NCBI RefSeq assembly: GCF_001050135.1
Contig: NZ_CP012040.1
Location: forward strand, 744,001-808,000
Direction: 5' to 3'
Length of the DNA: 64,000 bases
From: Cyclobacterium amurskyense
GTDB taxonomy: Bacteria; Bacteroidota; Bacteroidia; Cytophagales; Cyclobacteriaceae
Part shown: one piece after another, positions 52,357 to 60,892 of the stretch
Layout: every line of letters begins with the position of its first letter
How positions within the stretch are numbered: position 1 is the stretch's first letter
The notes under the pieces: model-generated
The model's input: only the letters and a program-made list of their open reading frames with translations
The model's database searches: none
Told to the model about the DNA's origin: nothing
Position numbers and translations under genes: made by a program

Positions 52357-54414
52357 CTATCGCTTTTGGAATTTTATGGTTTTGCTATCGGTAAAAGGAA
52401 TGGTGAGTTCCCATTTAGCACCTTTACGGTTTACTTCTATTGTTATTCCTTTCTCATTCTCACCGACTATTTTCGCCCTTGTCATTACCCTATCTCCATT
52501 TCCAGGGGTAGGAATCAATAACCATACAAAGGTAGAACTATCGGCTATCTCACTGGTGTAAATGCTGGCCACATTTGGCTCGTAGAGGTTATACTCAGAA
52601 CTATACCAACCCTGAATTTCAGGCTCTTCCTGACCTTTGATCATTTGGATGTCAAATTTGGCATTGCCTAAAGGCATTACCTCAAGACTCCCTTCATCAT
52701 ACCCCCCCACTAAGGATTGCCCAATACGCTTAACCTCAGCATCTGGATGCCAATGCCATAAGGTACTAATAGACCGAGGTTGATCTGTACTGATTCTATC
52801 TACAACCACCCAGAATTCGCCTCTGACATAAAAAAGACTACGATTGTGATTAGCTTGACCTTCCAAATCAAAATATTCCCCGAAAGAGGAAGATGCAAAA
52901 TCATAATCCCCTGTAATTTTCACAGCCTGGCTTTCAACTGCTGTTTCAGCAAGTTTTGGTCCTGGCTTCTGAACTTTCCCGTCAATTAATACTAAATTAT
53001 GACCTTTACTACTTAGCGCATAGGGGCGAAATTTATTAGCCACCTCACCTGTGTAGGCATATCTACCTGCATCTACTAGAAAATCCTTTCCATAAGCAGT
53101 GACGGAAAGATGTAATTTATCATTGTGTTGGTGACCGCTACCCCATGGCCCTATATCAAAAAAGGACCAATGCGCCATAGAATCATAGCCACTTCTAGAA
53201 ATTAGCTGACCTGCCCAAGGGATGAGGTAAGAGGGGCCTTCTTCAGGTTTTACTCCTTGGCTTCCATTACTTGCTAGATAGGCCCATTCTGGGTGATTGT
53301 ATTTCTCCGAAGCACTTAAAATGATTGCCCTATCACTTCCTCTGTCCCCATCGTTATTCAAAATCCTGTGCCCATCTGGTCTAATCGCTCTCGCAATGTA
53401 CCAGTACATGTCTTCGATGGTTTGATTAAAATACTCCGGAAGTTCTCTTCCTGCCTCATCACATAGGGTCTTGAACAATTCGAAACTAACCATTGACACA
53501 TTGTGGTAATGCGAAGAAAGTTCTGTTTGAACTCCATCCGGATAAACCTGTCCCCTCATACTTTCAACCATCGTATCTACCGCATAATCCATCCACTCTT
53601 CAGAAGCTTTGTATTCAGGAAAGTAGGCAACCACAGTTGCAAGAGAGGATATTTCCATGGTCAACCAATTGTTTCCACCATGAAAGTTCCTATTGTAATG
53701 TGCATGATCAGGAAGACTACTCAAAATCAACAGGCGAGTAGCTGGAGAAATATACTCACTATCCAACATGCCATAAAAAACCCTTGACCAGGTTTTTACT
53801 CGGGCCGCTACTTCAAGTCCTCTCCAAATGGACTCGGATCTTTTCTCTGCAGGATAAGGCATGCTTGCCAAGATGAAATCCCTCAAAAACAAATCCATGT
53901 ATTCTGCATACTTGGGATTCCCTGTTTTAAAGTAGGCACCCATCACATTAGAAAGCTGGCTGTGTCGATTGGAAAGCCAAGCCCATTCCTTGTCATTGTT
54001 TGGTCCTTTATAATACCAATCCCGATGCCCATTGTCCAACAAAGGAACTTTTCCTTTGACATTTTGAATGGTAAACACATTCTTTAATATGGTATCTGCT
54101 TCAGCTACAGTTTGTGAGGAAATTTCAGGCAGAGTTCTCCTTAGTCCCATTCCATTATCGGACACTTTATAGTAAGCCAATAATTCATTGGCAGCCAGTA
54201 CCCAGTCTCCTTTGGTGGTGGCTGCTTTTACTTTTTCTAAACCTTCAAGATCTAAATTAATATGGTCAAAGATTCCTTTTACTGTCCCTGGGTAAGAATG
54301 GTATAAATCCTTTACAGAAGTAATCTCTTTCCAATTTTGCTGTGCAAAGGAAATTTGAAATGACAATAAAAATAAAATCAGTAAAAAGTAATTTTTGGTT
54401 TTCTTTGGGTTCAT
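52357..54414 (-). CDS. Heparinase II/III- or alginate-lyase-like polysaccharide lyase
   Basis: This 685-residue secreted protein has a signal peptide (FLLILFLLSFQISFAQQ) and an N-terminal toroid (about 30-340; FHGGNNWLTMEISSLA, LSSHYHNVSM). A C-terminal beta-sandwich follows, with GPWGSGHQHNDKLHLSV and GKDFLVDAGRYAY, the heparinase II/III-like HxHxD region. It likely cleaves uronate-containing glycans by beta-elimination in the periplasm or outside. No SusC/SusD, sulfatase or transporter is adjacent, so this is an isolated lyase. Substrate cannot be assigned. Confidence 0.85.
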   Translation of the reverse strand: MNPKKTKNYFLLILFLLSFQISFAQQNWKEITSVKDLYHSYPGTVKGIFDHINLDLEGLEKVKAATTKGDWVLAANELLAYYKVSDNGMGLRRTLPEISSQTVAEADTILKNVFTIQNVKGKVPLLDNGHRDWYYKGPNNDKEWAWLSNRHSQLSNVMGAYFKTGNPKYAEYMDLFLRDFILASMPYPAEKRSESIWRGLEVAARVKTWSRVFYGMLDSEYISPATRLLILSSLPDHAHYNRNFHGGNNWLTMEISSLATVVAYFPEYKASEEWMDYAVDTMVESMRGQVYPDGVQTELSSHYHNVSMVSFELFKTLCDEAGRELPEYFNQTIEDMYWYIARAIRPDGHRILNNDGDRGSDRAIILSASEKYNHPEWAYLASNGSQGVKPEEGPSYLIPWAGQLISRSGYDSMAHWSFFDIGPWGSGHQHNDKLHLSVTAYGKDFLVDAGRYAYTGEVANKFRPYALSSKGHNLVLIDGKVQKPGPKLAETAVESQAVKITGDYDFASSSFGEYFDLEGQANHNRSLFYVRGEFWVVVDRISTDQPRSISTLWHWHPDAEVKRIGQSLVGGYDEGSLEVMPLGNAKFDIQMIKGQEEPEIQGWYSSEYNLYEPNVASIYTSEIADSSTFVWLLIPTPGNGDRVMTRAKIVGENEKGITIEVNRKGAKWELTIPFTDSKTIKFQKR

Positions 54415-54494
54415 TGTTATTCAATTAAGTCGATATATAATAGCTTTTTAACCTCGGTAAAAAAGACAAACCATAGTTTATTAGAATCTATGGC

Positions 54495-55031
54495 TCATTC
54501 CTCTTCATCAAGGATTTCTTTCAGTTCCGCCAAAATAGTGGCTGCTTCAGCTTTTTTCAATTCAAAATCATCACCATTCGAAGCATTGTTAAGAAAATGG
54601 TTAAAGTGTTTTTCTGCCTTTTTCAGGGTTCTTGGAGTGATGTCAAATTCGGCATAATCCAGATGGACCTTGGCAAGGGTAGCGGATTTAAAATTACCAA
54701 AAAGGTAGATACGAAATAAGTCAACGAACTTATCAATAATATCAAATTCTTCAATAAGCGACACAAGTCCGCCATTCTTATTCTGGTTGGCAGGAAGATG
54801 AATCACTTCAAAAAGCGCATCCAAGGGAGCTTGTTTATTGTCCATTAATGCAAGCACTTTTGTGGCCAAGAAGGCATCATCCATATCACCATTTTTTAGT
54901 ACATGAATCAATTTTTCTTGTATTTCGCTCCCTCCTATTCTAACCAGTTGCTCACCATATTTCATGGGTTCGTCCTTGGACTTATCCAATAGATTATCAA
55001 TCAACTTATCTATATTGCTTTTTTCAACCAT
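54495..55031 (-). CDS. Helical-repeat-like hypothetical protein
   Basis: The likely start is the ATG at 55031 (MVEKSNIDKLIDNLLDKSKDE), giving 178 residues. A longer in-frame frame to 55109 adds an unlikely leader. It is acidic, all-helical, with VRIGGSEIQEKLIHVLKNGD and DDAFLATKVLALMDNKQAPL resembling HEAT/Armadillo repeats. No signal or membrane segment. I do not recognise a family. It is minus-strand, 80 bp after the lyase gene in map order, and might be cotranscribed. Confidence 0.6.
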   Translation of the reverse strand: MVEKSNIDKLIDNLLDKSKDEPMKYGEQLVRIGGSEIQEKLIHVLKNGDMDDAFLATKVLALMDNKQAPLDALFEVIHLPANQNKNGGLVSLIEEFDIIDKFVDLFRIYLFGNFKSATLAKVHLDYAEFDITPRTLKKAEKHFNHFLNNASNGDDFELKKAEAATILAELKEILDEEE

Positions 55032-55243
55032 ATCCAATTTAAAGTAATAACTTGTTCTTACATCAATCCTCCAAAACAAGATATCTTTCTTTATAACATT
55101 TACCTGCAATGCTATTCATTGCTGAATCAACCAACAATAATACTATTACAACAAGTACCTTACAAACTATGCTTGTTCTATTTTAAATTTTCCTGCTTGG
55201 GTTATCTAGACTTTCTAATCTTTTCTGGATTAAAATCCATCAT

Positions 55244-55462
55244 TTAACCCGGATTATGTAATAGGATTTCTCCGCCCTGACAATATCAGGGGTGAAGCCT
55301 GTCCCGTGTTTACGGGAAGTGTTGCAATCGTAAGAAAATCAGGCTGTTTGGATATTTTAGCATAGCACCGCTATGGTAAAATATCCAAACAGCAACGAAG
55401 TGGCTGATTTTGAAGCGATTTCAGCACGTAATAGATTGTCTATTGCATATTTCGGGTTTAAA
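55244..55462 (+). repeat. Structured intergenic repeat element, copy 3 (perfected central hairpin)
   Basis: A 218-bp copy, same orientation as copy 2. The central arms at 55343-55393 (GCTGTTTGGATATTTTAG and matching TAAAATATCCAAACAGC) pair almost perfectly, unlike copies 1 and 2. The remaining sequence is nearly identical to copy 2. It lies between the helical-repeat gene and the RHH gene, downstream of the latter. Confidence 0.88.
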
Positions 55463-55480
55463 ATAAGGATGACTTAAATT

Positions 55481-55651
55481 TCACTTGTTCTCTTCTTTCG
55501 ACTTTGGTAACCTGCCTGCTTTTTTCAAAGCATCATGGATCAACCATTCCAATTGTCCATTGGTGCTCCTGAATTCGTCTGCAGCCCATTTTTCCATGGC
55601 CTTCATCAGCCGTTCATCTATGCGCAGGGCAAAAGGTTTTTTTTGTGCCAT
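55481..55651 (-). CDS. Arc-type ribbon-helix-helix small protein
   Basis: ATG at 55651 opens a 56-residue frame to a TGA at 55483: MAQKKPFALRIDERLMKAME, then KWAADEFRSTNGQLEWLIHD and ALKKAGRLPK. The FALRIDERLMKAMEKWA beta-strand plus two helices and Asn-Gly turn match the Arc/MetJ ribbon-helix-helix fold. It is 6 bp after the 160-residue membrane protein, so it is the last gene of an SPFH operon. It may be a DNA-binding regulator of that operon or a chaperone-like accessory. Confidence 0.85.
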   Translation of the reverse strand: MAQKKPFALRIDERLMKAMEKWAADEFRSTNGQLEWLIHDALKKAGRLPKSKEENK

Positions 55652-55657
55652 AAATTA

Positions 55658-56140
55658 TTACCTTTCACATCTCCATTCTTCCCATGCCTCCAGAATTTTA
55701 TCTGGATTTCGGGTACTCAACACAAAACTACTATCTTTCAATGAAACCCTCACTACATATGCTGTGCTGAATAGATATTTCCACTCCCCTTTTAGATCGT
55801 AATGAAAACCTAATCCTCCCCCAGTCAAAATCGGGCTTTTCTTTATTTGTTGGATATTCTTCACTTCTTCCCACTTGTATTTTCTCCAAGAATTAATAAA
55901 AGGAGAAATTTTATAAGAAAGCCCTGAAGACTCCAACCTGATCACAAGCTTCATACTAACAATCAACAAGCCTATAAGCATTGATATAGCCAAGACAATT
56001 GCTATAACCATATAGCCTGTAGAATCTAGGCCTTCAATAAAACCTCCTAACAATCCTACAGCAATTACCAATAGCTGAATACCAAAAAAAACAGGTACAA
56101 ACCAAGTATCTTTCAAAGTCTGCGACTCATTGTATACCAT
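55658..56140 (-). CDS. Two-helix membrane protein of the SPFH operon
   Basis: This 160-residue protein begins MVYNESQTLKDTWFVPVFFG. It has two hydrophobic helices (about 17-33 and 44-65) and a cytoplasmic PH-like beta domain (LVIRLESSGLSYKISPFINSWRKYKWEEVKNI in part). The last feature suggests a DUF-type PH fold. It is 2 bp after the SPFH gene and 6 bp before the RHH gene. Function unknown; partner role with SPFH inferred from operon structure. Confidence 0.7.
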   Translation of the reverse strand: MVYNESQTLKDTWFVPVFFGIQLLVIAVGLLGGFIEGLDSTGYMVIAIVLAISMLIGLLIVSMKLVIRLESSGLSYKISPFINSWRKYKWEEVKNIQQIKKSPILTGGGLGFHYDLKGEWKYLFSTAYVVRVSLKDSSFVLSTRNPDKILEAWEEWRCER

Positions 56141-56142
56141 AA

Positions 56143-56991
56143 TTATTGATTTAATGTACCCACATTTACAACAGGACTTGCATTTTTATCAGAACACAAT
56201 ACAACCATCAGGTTACTTACCATAGCTGCCTTCTTTTCATCCTCAAAATCAATGATACCTTTTATTTTCAGATCTTCCAGAGCCATTTCTACCATCCCCA
56301 CTGCTCCATCAACAATCATTCTCCTGGCCGCAACGATAGCGGTAGCTTGCTGTCTTTGCAACATGGCTGATGCGATTTCGGAGGAGTAGGCCAAATGAGA
56401 TATTCTTGCCTCAATAACCTTTATACCTGCATGCTGCAACCGTGCGCTTATTTCATCTTCAAGAGATTTGTTAACATCCTCAACCCCTGAGCGAAGGGTC
56501 ACCTCTGCATGCTCGTCTTCAAAATTGTCATAAGGGTAAGTTCCTGCCATTTTACGAACAGCAGCATCAGCTTGTAAATGCACGAAATTTTCATAATCAT
56601 CAACATCAAATGAAGCCTTAAAGGTGTCGGCTACTTGCCATACGACTATGGTTCCAACCATTACTGGGTTACCTATTTTGTCATTCACTTTTAAAGGTTT
56701 GTTTTCAAAATTTCGAACCCTTAGAGAAATTTTCTTCTTTGTCATGAATGGAATTACCCAAAAGAAGCCGTCGCTTTTTACCGTTCCCTTATATGAACCG
56801 AAAAGAAGTAGTACCATTGCCTTATTTGGCTCTACGATAAAAAATCCTGGTATTATAAAAATGAGCAAGATTACAGCCGGTACAAAAAGAAAGGGGATTT
56901 TACCAATAAAAGCAAACACTAGGATTGCCAATAAGAATAAGGTCAAGAATACCATTGAGTATCCCGACTGGGGTTTAATTGTCTTTTCCAT
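56143..56991 (-). CDS. SPFH/band-7 domain membrane protein
   Basis: This 282-residue protein has an N-terminal hairpin of hydrophobic segments (GYSMVFLTLFLLAILVFAF and FLFVPAVILLIFIIPGFFIV), then a band-7 domain with PNKAMVLLLFGSYKGTV, NPVMVGTIVVWQVADTF and the long helix VEARISHLAYSSEIASAML-type region. QRQQATAIVAARRMIVDGAVGM is the oligomerisation helix. It forms membrane ring scaffolds. It is the first gene of a minus-strand operon with a membrane protein and an RHH protein. Confidence 0.9.
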   Translation of the reverse strand: MEKTIKPQSGYSMVFLTLFLLAILVFAFIGKIPFLFVPAVILLIFIIPGFFIVEPNKAMVLLLFGSYKGTVKSDGFFWVIPFMTKKKISLRVRNFENKPLKVNDKIGNPVMVGTIVVWQVADTFKASFDVDDYENFVHLQADAAVRKMAGTYPYDNFEDEHAEVTLRSGVEDVNKSLEDEISARLQHAGIKVIEARISHLAYSSEIASAMLQRQQATAIVAARRMIVDGAVGMVEMALEDLKIKGIIDFEDEKKAAMVSNLMVVLCSDKNASPVVNVGTLNQ

Positions 56992-57369
56992 ATTATTTTA
57001 ATATTATAATGATATCACTTCAAATATATAAAAATTAATTAATATTCCCATTAGATCAAAATAAAAATACTGATCATCAACTATTTAATCACTAAAATAT
57101 TGAAAAGGACAGAGCTTTATTTAAATGAAAACTATTAGAATAGCGCTTATGCCATAATAAAAAGAAAAAAATTATAGAAATTAAATAAAAAAAAGCTGGA
57201 CAAAAACATAAAACACATATATTCAAGCAATTAAAGCCCTATTATCCAAAATTATAATGATATTTTATTTAAAAGGGCAGAAGGTAAATTCATTTTTTTT
57301 TATATTGTCCAATTAATTTGATTAACCATCTAAAAAAACATATTACATAAACTTCTAAACCCAAATTCA
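56992..57369. other. AT-rich divergent intergenic region
   Basis: 378 bp with no ORF and long A and T runs. It presumably holds promoters for the SPFH operon and the MFS gene. No clear TTTG/TAnnTTTG pair was found. Confidence 0.4.
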
Positions 57370-58599
57370 ATGAACGAAAACATTAACAAAAGTGCACTCT
57401 TTAACGGGAGCTGTTTTGCACTTATCACCACCGCTTTCACCTTTAGTATCCGGGCTGGTATCTTACCAGAACTTGGAGAAGAATTCGGACTATCCGCAAC
57501 CCAATTGGGATTTATCAATTCAATGTGGTTTTTGGGTTTTCCCATTTCCATGATCATTGGTGGTATAGTTTACCACTCTTTTGGTCCTAAAAATATTATG
57601 AGAGTGGCATTTCTTGCACATACTCTAGGTATTTTATTAACCATTTACGCGGGTGGCTACACCACCTTATTGATTTCCACCCTATTTATTGGATTTGGAA
57701 ACGGTTGTACAGAAGCCGCTTGTAACCCTATGATTGCTGATATGTACTCTGGGGTAAAAATGAACAAAATGCTAAACAGGTTCCATATGTGGTTCCCTGG
57801 AGGTATCATGGTAGGTGCGCTAATCTCTACCTTTATGACTGGGCTGAACTTAGGATGGGAAGCACAAATGTGGGTAACCATGATTCCTACAGTTATTTAC
57901 GCCTATTTATTCTTTGGTAAAACTTTTCCAAAAGCAAAAGTCGAAGGTTCAACTTCTCTACTCAATAATTTCAAAGCTTTATTTAGTCCTGTTTTCCTAT
58001 TCCTTTTTGTTTGCATGGCCTTTACAGCTATTTCCGAATTCGGACCACAACAATGGGTGAATATCATTTTGGCTAACAGTGGTGCTAATGCAATGATCAT
58101 TTTGGCCTTGACTACTGGAGTAATGGCCGTAGCTAGGTTCTTTGCAGGACCAGTTGTAGCCAAACTTGGTCAAACTGGTGTATTATTATTAGGAGCTATT
58201 TTAGCCACAATAGGTATTTACCTATTCAGTATAGTAACCGGACCTGCGGCTTATGTCGTAGCTGTAATATTTGCCCTTGGAGTGGCTTATTTCTGGCCAG
58301 TTATGGTAGGTGCCGTTGCGCAGAGAGTTCCACTAAGTGGCGCATTGGGATTGTCCATCATTGGTGGTATCGGAATGTTTTCTACTGCAATTTTCCAAGG
58401 GGTAATCGGTGGCTGGATTGATTCAGCCAGAGCTGAATCAAGTGCTGAAGGATTAACAGGAGACGCATTAGAACTAGCAGCCGGTCAAGCCACGCTCCAA
58501 AACATGGCTTTCTTCCCAATAATATTAATCGTACTCTTTACCATTTTCTTCTTCTGGCAGAAAAACTCTAAAAAGACTGAAGCAGTAAGCCCTGTCTGA
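57370..58599 (+). CDS. MFS transporter
   Basis: This 409-residue protein has twelve membrane segments split by a central cytoplasmic loop near residue 190 (FPKAKVEGSTSLLNNFKAL). The pattern FSIRAGILPELGEEFGLSATQLGFINSMWFLGF at the start and a G-x3-D-x2-G-like loop are typical of the major facilitator superfamily. The substrate is unknown; FucP/sugar-like permeases and small-organic carriers are both possible. It has a strong terminator downstream. Confidence 0.9.
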   Translation: MNENINKSALFNGSCFALITTAFTFSIRAGILPELGEEFGLSATQLGFINSMWFLGFPISMIIGGIVYHSFGPKNIMRVAFLAHTLGILLTIYAGGYTTLLISTLFIGFGNGCTEAACNPMIADMYSGVKMNKMLNRFHMWFPGGIMVGALISTFMTGLNLGWEAQMWVTMIPTVIYAYLFFGKTFPKAKVEGSTSLLNNFKALFSPVFLFLFVCMAFTAISEFGPQQWVNIILANSGANAMIILALTTGVMAVARFFAGPVVAKLGQTGVLLLGAILATIGIYLFSIVTGPAAYVVAVIFALGVAYFWPVMVGAVAQRVPLSGALGLSIIGGIGMFSTAIFQGVIGGWIDSARAESSAEGLTGDALELAAGQATLQNMAFFPIILIVLFTIFFFWQKNSKKTEAVSPV

Positions 58600-58624
58600 T
58601 TTAGTTATAAAATTATTAGGTACT

Positions 58625-58659
58625 AAAGGAGTCACAAGTAGGGTGACTCCTTTTTTTTT
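58625..58659 (+). terminator. Rho-independent terminator of the MFS gene
   Basis: AAAGGAGTCAC and GTGACTCCTTT pair over 11 bp with a 7-nt loop, followed by nine T. It is 26 bp after the stop codon. Confidence 0.9.
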
Positions 58660-58789
58660 GCTTATCACACAGGGATAACCTTTCGAAACATTGACAACAA
58701 TATTAAATGTGCTTTTATTGAACTTTTATTTAATAAAATATGGTTCTACTGTTTTATTAACTGTCTTAAAAATTAAAAACCTTCTCAAT

Positions 58790-59905
58790 ATGTTCGAAGA
58801 ATATCTGACTTTAGAAATAGGGAATAATACTACTAAGGATTATCTGTTGGCAATTGCCTTTATCGTAATTGGCATTTTGGTAGTCAGGATATTTAAAAAA
58901 ACCTTTTTACAAAAAATCAAAAAGCTGACTCAAAAAACATCAACTAATTTTGATGATTATTTGATTGAAGCTATTGAAAAGTTTGTTATTCCTGCCCTAT
59001 ATATTTCAATAGTATTTTTCGGCATTAAAACACTGACTATATCTGGTGGTTTTAGGGACATTATTTCCAATGCCCATAAAGTAATATTGGCTTATTATAT
59101 TGTGAGACTTGTATCCAACGTCTTAATTCTATTACTAAAAACCTGGGTAAAAGAACAGGAAAACGGAGAAGAGAAAGTCAAACAAATAGGTGGTATAATA
59201 CTTATTATTAATGTATTGATATGGGGTCTAGGTATTTTATTCCTATTCGACAACCTTGGTTATGATGTGACTGCTATTGTAACAGGAATGGGGATTGGTG
59301 GTATTGCGGTAGCCCTCGCTGCTCAAAACATTCTAGGTGATCTATTCAATTATTTTGTCATATTCTTTGATCGACCTATTGAGATTGGTGATTTCATCGT
59401 AATTGATGACAAAAATGGCGTTGTCGAAAAAATTGGAATCAAAACGACAAGGATAAAAACGCTTTCTGGAGAACAGCTTGTTGTGGCCAATAGTGATTTA
59501 ACCAGTTCTAGAATTCACAATTACAAAAAAATGCAAAGGAGAAGAATTCTCTTTGGCGTAGGAGTAAGTTATGAAACAAATTCTGATGATTTAAAGAAAA
59601 TCCCAGGAATACTCAAAGAAATTGTTAACCATCAGAAACCTATAACCTTCGATAGAGCTCACTTTAAAGAATTTGGAGATTCCAGCCTAAATTTTGAGGT
59701 AGTTTACTATATAGAGGACGCTGCTTACAATACCTACATGGACATTCAACAACAGATTAATTTCGAGATTTTTGACAAATTTCAGTCTATGGGAATAAGT
59801 ATTGCCTTCCCAACACGCACCTTGTACCTTCGTAACGAAAACGATCAAGAGCTTAAAATAAACTCCATTACTAACCCTGAAAAAGTGGACAAAGCAAAAG
59901 ATTAA
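58790..59905 (+). CDS. MscS-family mechanosensitive ion channel
   Basis: This 371-residue protein starts at ATG 58790 (MFEEYLTLEIGNNTTKDYL); an upstream TTG at 58691 would add 33 hydrophobic residues. It has about four helices, then the pore-lining MscS helix GMGIGGIAVALAAQNILGD and FFDRPIEIGDFIVIDD beta domain, and a cytoplasmic vestibule. It releases solutes at hypo-osmotic shock. It lies after the MFS terminator and ends at a hairpin. Confidence 0.9.
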   Translation: MFEEYLTLEIGNNTTKDYLLAIAFIVIGILVVRIFKKTFLQKIKKLTQKTSTNFDDYLIEAIEKFVIPALYISIVFFGIKTLTISGGFRDIISNAHKVILAYYIVRLVSNVLILLLKTWVKEQENGEEKVKQIGGIILIINVLIWGLGILFLFDNLGYDVTAIVTGMGIGGIAVALAAQNILGDLFNYFVIFFDRPIEIGDFIVIDDKNGVVEKIGIKTTRIKTLSGEQLVVANSDLTSSRIHNYKKMQRRRILFGVGVSYETNSDDLKKIPGILKEIVNHQKPITFDRAHFKEFGDSSLNFEVVYYIEDAAYNTYMDIQQQINFEIFDKFQSMGISIAFPTRTLYLRNENDQELKINSITNPEKVDKAKD

Positions 59906-59932
59906 GAAGTTAGGCCCTTGAATTAATACATT

Positions 59933-59975
59933 AGTGTAAATCCAAATTCAATCAAATTTGGGTTTACACTTTCTT
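59933..59975 (+). terminator. Terminator of the MscS gene
   Basis: AGTGTAAATCCAAATT and AATTTGGGTTTACACT pair with one G-T mismatch around a 6-nt loop, followed by TTCTTT. It is 28 bp after the stop. Confidence 0.78.
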
Positions 59976-60892
59976 TAATTCAATTCAGTAAAAAACGTCT
60001 TTTACTTGGTAAGTCATAATCACCAATAATATATTGTTTTAATCCTACTTATTTTTTTTATCACTGCACTAATTTCTCCGCACTCTTCAATAAGGAACGC
60101 TAATCCCAACCTCCCCTAAGCTTAAATAGAGCAACAATTCAATTAACTGGATCAAAAGAAAAAATGCCCGTCTAAAAGAAAGACTGAATCTAGAAAAGAA
60201 TAATTAATTGTTTAGGTAAGCAATTTTACCAAATTTTGATTAAAATATTACAATAATTAAAATTTTATTGAAATAATTCTTAATTTATCGATCAAAATAT
60301 TTTGGCTCCCAATTAATAAGTTTTCGTCAAAAAATCACCTTAATTAATTAAGATACTTATCAATAAAAATCATAAAATAATTTAATCTTTCTACAATAAA
60401 TAAATAAACTTGTTGAAGAAATAAACACAATGTGGGGTCTACCCACATATACATTGAAGATTAATTACCCAACTGATCAATTAAAATAAAAAAAAATAAA
60501 ATAATTCAATGTTAAAAATTGTTTACTAAATGCATTTTAAGTAGTATTACATACTAAATATTAGGTATGAAATAAATAATGAGTAAAAATTGCTAAATAA
60601 ACACACCAACAAGAATTGCCATAACTCATAGATTTAACTAGAATTAAATATTTGGTACGAAATTTCATTGCACCACTATGCCTACTTAACAATTAATTAC
60701 CCAAAATATTAGGCAGTTCAAGTGCGAGAATAATCAGGTTAGAAGGGACGGAGATAAAGTGGAGAAAGCCAACTAAAAAACTCCACATGAACAACCTATC
60801 CATATCTTATGATATTGGATGAAATATTTGTATGCGTTTTCAAACCTAAGTTGATTAAATATTAGCAAACCACCAACTAAATACGAGTCCTA
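59976..60892. other. Very AT-rich long leader region
   Basis: More than 900 bp with no ORF precede the beta-helix gene. The only strong local symmetry is ATGTGGG-GTCTA-CCCACAT at 60430-60448. The rest is A/T runs; the promoter of the downstream gene must lie here. Confidence 0.5.
60430..60448. promoter_or_regulatory. Operator-like inverted repeat in the leader of the beta-helix gene
   Basis: ATGTGGG and CCCACAT are perfect 7-bp arms around GTCTA, the most GC-rich element in an AT-rich 900-bp gap. It could be a regulator site. It lies about 445 bp before the start codon. Confidence 0.35.
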
